This document shows, one piece after another, positions 3,453-5,696 of a DNA stretch of 5,696 nucleotides. The stretch lies in NCBI GenBank assembly GCA_002732645.1, contig NVRL01000002.1, forward strand, positions 16,301-21,996, written 5' to 3'. Under the pieces are notes generated by a model. That model did not search any database, was not told the origin of the DNA, and saw only the letters and a list, made by a program, of their open reading frames with translations. The position numbers and the translations under genes are program-made. The DNA is from Sulfurimonas sp. (lineage in GTDB: Bacteria > Campylobacterota > Campylobacteria > Campylobacterales > Sulfurimonadaceae). The number at the start of each line of letters is the position of its first letter. The stretch's first letter is position 1.

Positions 3453-5696
3453 TTAATCCTCTTTTTTCAAAACAAACCTATGATACAAAATAGGTAAAAG
3501 TACCAATGTCAAAAATGTAGATGATACTAAACCATTGATGATAACAATAGCCAAAGGTTTCTGTATCTCAGACCCAGGACCTGTTGCGAAAAGCATAGGG
3601 ATAAGAGCAAGGGCTGCTATAGATGCTGTCATAAGAACCGGTCTTAATCTTCTTATAGAACCAATTGTCACAAGTTCCAAAGAGTCCTTTACACTACTCT
3701 TTAAAAAGTTAAAATAGTTAAGCATCACAACACCATTTAGTACAGCAATACCCATAAGAGCAATAAATCCTACAGTTGCCGGTACACTCATATATTCACC
3801 TGTAAAGTAGAGTCCAAAAACTCCACCAATAAGAGCAAAGGGAATGTTTAATAGCACTAAGAATGCCTGAAGAGATGACTTAAATGTCATAAGCAGTAAA
3901 ATAAAAACAAGCCCTATACTAAGCGGAACTATAAATGATAACCGTTTTGCTGCTCTTTGCTGATTTTGATACTCTCCAGCATACTTAACAAAATAGCCCT
4001 GAGGCAACTCTATAGAAGAGCTTATTTTAGCACTAAGTTCATCAACAAAACCAACTAAGTCACGTCCTACAACATTTGTTTGAACAAGACTTTTTCTCAT
4101 ACCATTTTCATGATCTATCTGAACAGGGCCCTGTGTCATTTTAAAGTTCACTAACTCATTTATCTCAACACTATCTCCACTATCAAGTACATATTGCAAA
4201 TCTACATTTGTACTCATACTCGTTTGTAAGTTTTTTGAACCCTTTATCATAAGTGGTATTCGTCTAAGGTCTTCTTGAATGATGCCGACTTCTACACCGT
4301 TTACACTGGCTTGAAGGTATGATGAAAGTTCATCTCTACTCACTTCATATCTAGCCATAGCTTCATCTTTAAACTCTATTTCCCAGTATGCGACACCTTC
4401 ATTAGCTTTTTTATAAACATCACTACTGCCCTTTATAGACTCTGTGATTTTTACCACATCTTTTGCGATGCTCTCTAACTTAGCACTGTCTTCGCCATAG
4501 ATATTTACAACTATATCACCACGTGAACCACTTAGCATCTCAGATATTCTCATAGCTATTGGTTGTGTAAATCCATACTCTATGCCGACAAACTCATCGA
4601 GAACTTTTCTAAACTCATCTAAAAGCCACTCATTTGAAGGAACTCTCCATTCATCTTTTGGTTTAAGAACTAAAAAAGTATCCGTATCATTAAGACCCAT
4701 TGGATCAAGCCCTATTTCATCGCTACCACCACGGGCAACAATAGATATTATTTCAGGAACCTCTCTCATAAGCGTCTGTTGAATCTTTAAATCTATCTCT
4801 TTACTTGCTTCAAGAGAGATAGATGGATTTTTCTCTATACCTATAATAATATTACCCTCATCAAGTGTAGGCATAAAAGTCTTTCCAACTTGGGTATAAG
4901 CACCAACAGCTGCTATCCATAATATTACTGCAACTAGAAAAACTATCTTTTGATGTTTAAGTGAGTATTTTAAAATCTTCTCATATCTGTTTTCCAAAAA
5001 GACCATCATAGGAACTTTTGCATGTGGAGTCTGTTTTAAAACATAATAACTAACTACCGGGATAAAAGTAAGTGCAAGTATAAGTGACGAAGTAAGTGCA
5101 AAAACTATACTAAGAGCTACCGGTACAAAAAGTTTACCCTCTAGTCCCTCTAATGTTAAGAGTGGTAAGAAAAATATAATGATAATTAATATACCGGTAA
5201 AAACAGGCGTTGCAACCTCTTTTGCAGAGTTCATTACAAGTCTTAGTTTTGGTTCATCTTTATACTTCTCATCATATAGATGCTCACTAATATTTTCAAC
5301 CATTACAACACCAGCATCCACAAGCATACCTATCGCAATAGCCAAGCCACCAAGACTCATCAAGTTTGCACTGATGCCAAAGTAACCCATTGCGATAAAT
5401 GTCATCATCCCTGCAAAAGGTAAGATAATAGCCACACTAAAGGCAGATGCAAAATTTCCTAGAAATAAAAATAAAACTATAACTATAAGAATTAGTGCTT
5501 CTAAGAGTGCCAGAGAAACTGTCTTAATAGCTTTTGAAACTAAATCTGAACGATCATAAAAGATATTTAAAGTAGTTCCTTTTGGCAGGTCTTTCTCTAT
5601 CTTTTTGAGTTCTGCTTTTACTCTTTTTAAAACTCCGGAGGTATCAACACCTTTTCTTGATAGTATAAGACCTTGTACAGCCTCCTCTTTACCATC
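3453..5696 (-). CDS. Heavy-metal efflux RND permease, CzcA/CusA type, N-terminal part outside the window
   Basis: This is an inner-membrane proton-driven pump that would pair with a periplasmic adaptor and an outer-membrane channel, neither of which is visible. The frame is open to base 5696, giving 747 residues; family members have about 1,030-1,050, so roughly 290 are missing. The first in-frame GTG (5435) is inside a membrane helix and is not the start. Visible in order: the end of the first porter domain (LPKGTTLNIFYDRSDLV), helices 2-6 with SANLMSLGGLAIAIGML and VDAGVVMVEN (proton-relay D127 and E134 of the visible part), the second porter domain with QPIAMRISEMLSGSRGDI, and helices 7-12 with VGFIALMGIAVLNGVVML and RLRPVLMTA. 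The C-terminal half looks CzcA-like, whereas helix 4 has alanine where CzcA has its first aspartate, as in CusA. The exported metal is therefore not settled. Confidence 0.92.
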   Translation of the reverse strand, partial: DGKEEAVQGLILSRKGVDTSGVLKRVKAELKKIEKDLPKGTTLNIFYDRSDLVSKAIKTVSLALLEALILIVIVLFLFLGNFASAFSVAIILPFAGMMTFIAMGYFGISANLMSLGGLAIAIGMLVDAGVVMVENISEHLYDEKYKDEPKLRLVMNSAKEVATPVFTGILIIIIFFLPLLTLEGLEGKLFVPVALSIVFALTSSLILALTFIPVVSYYVLKQTPHAKVPMMVFLENRYEKILKYSLKHQKIVFLVAVILWIAAVGAYTQVGKTFMPTLDEGNIIIGIEKNPSISLEASKEIDLKIQQTLMREVPEIISIVARGGSDEIGLDPMGLNDTDTFLVLKPKDEWRVPSNEWLLDEFRKVLDEFVGIEYGFTQPIAMRISEMLSGSRGDIVVNIYGEDSAKLESIAKDVVKITESIKGSSDVYKKANEGVAYWEIEFKDEAMARYEVSRDELSSYLQASVNGVEVGIIQEDLRRIPLMIKGSKNLQTSMSTNVDLQYVLDSGDSVEINELVNFKMTQGPVQIDHENGMRKSLVQTNVVGRDLVGFVDELSAKISSSIELPQGYFVKYAGEYQNQQRAAKRLSFIVPLSIGLVFILLLMTFKSSLQAFLVLLNIPFALIGGVFGLYFTGEYMSVPATVGFIALMGIAVLNGVVMLNYFNFLKSSVKDSLELVTIGSIRRLRPVLMTASIAALALIPMLFATGPGSEIQKPLAIVIINGLVSSTFLTLVLLPILYHRFVLKKED

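Noticed and set aside
3535..5385. Plus-strand open frames of 60-68 codons (3535-3717, 4582-4782, 5179-5385)
   Set aside because: All lie inside and antisense to the RND permease, which has continuous family similarity; none has a ribosome site or recognisable product.
5433..5435. GTG as the start of the RND pump
   Set aside because: The frame stays open to base 5696 and the added 87 residues match the pump family, including a porter-domain end and helix 2, so the GTG is an internal valine and the gene is cut by the window edge.
1..5696. CRISPR array, tRNA, rRNA, insertion sequence or attachment site
   Set aside because: No regularly spaced repeats, cloverleaf-like segment, transposase reading frame or terminal inverted repeats were seen; the only direct repeat is the two-copy regulator head.

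Overview
The window is AT-rich, tightly packed bacterial DNA. Its gene content (OmpR-type regulator, Cache-like membrane sensor, heavy-metal RND pump, DoxX protein) and codon style resemble Campylobacterota of the Sulfurimonas/Sulfurovum kind. That placement rests on general resemblance; no marker gene is present to prove it.

Layout. Positions 1-2180 are a minus-strand cluster, read right to left: a 66-residue protein of unknown function, a four-helix DoxX-family membrane protein (joined by a one-base TAGTG overlap), a secreted NrtA/SsuA-like substrate-binding protein, and the first 151 residues of a membrane sensor whose ATG directly follows the binding protein's stop. A 32-bp divergent spacer separates this cluster from a plus-strand OmpR-family response regulator (2266-2952). 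The regulator is preceded by an 18-codon reading frame (2213-2269) that is a diverged second copy of its own N-terminus and overlaps its start as ATGA. Next come a good extended -10 promoter and a 129-residue protein with two membrane helices and no recognised family (3011-3400). A 13-bp perfect stem-loop lies between this gene and the convergent minus-strand gene (3453-5696 and beyond), a CzcA/CusA-type heavy-metal efflux RND permease lacking its first ~290 residues because of the window edge.

How it may work together. The binding protein has no ABC ATPase or permease beside it here. It is translationally abutted to a membrane sensor and lies divergent to a response regulator. The simplest reading is a three-component sensory system: the periplasmic protein binds a small ligand, the sensor relays it, and the regulator controls transcription, possibly of the DoxX operon and its neighbours. 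This is inference, because the sensor's output domain is outside the window. The most unusual structural feature is the duplicated regulator head at 2213-2318, which looks like the scar of a collapsed tandem regulator pair now serving as a leader frame that carries the surviving gene's ribosome binding site.
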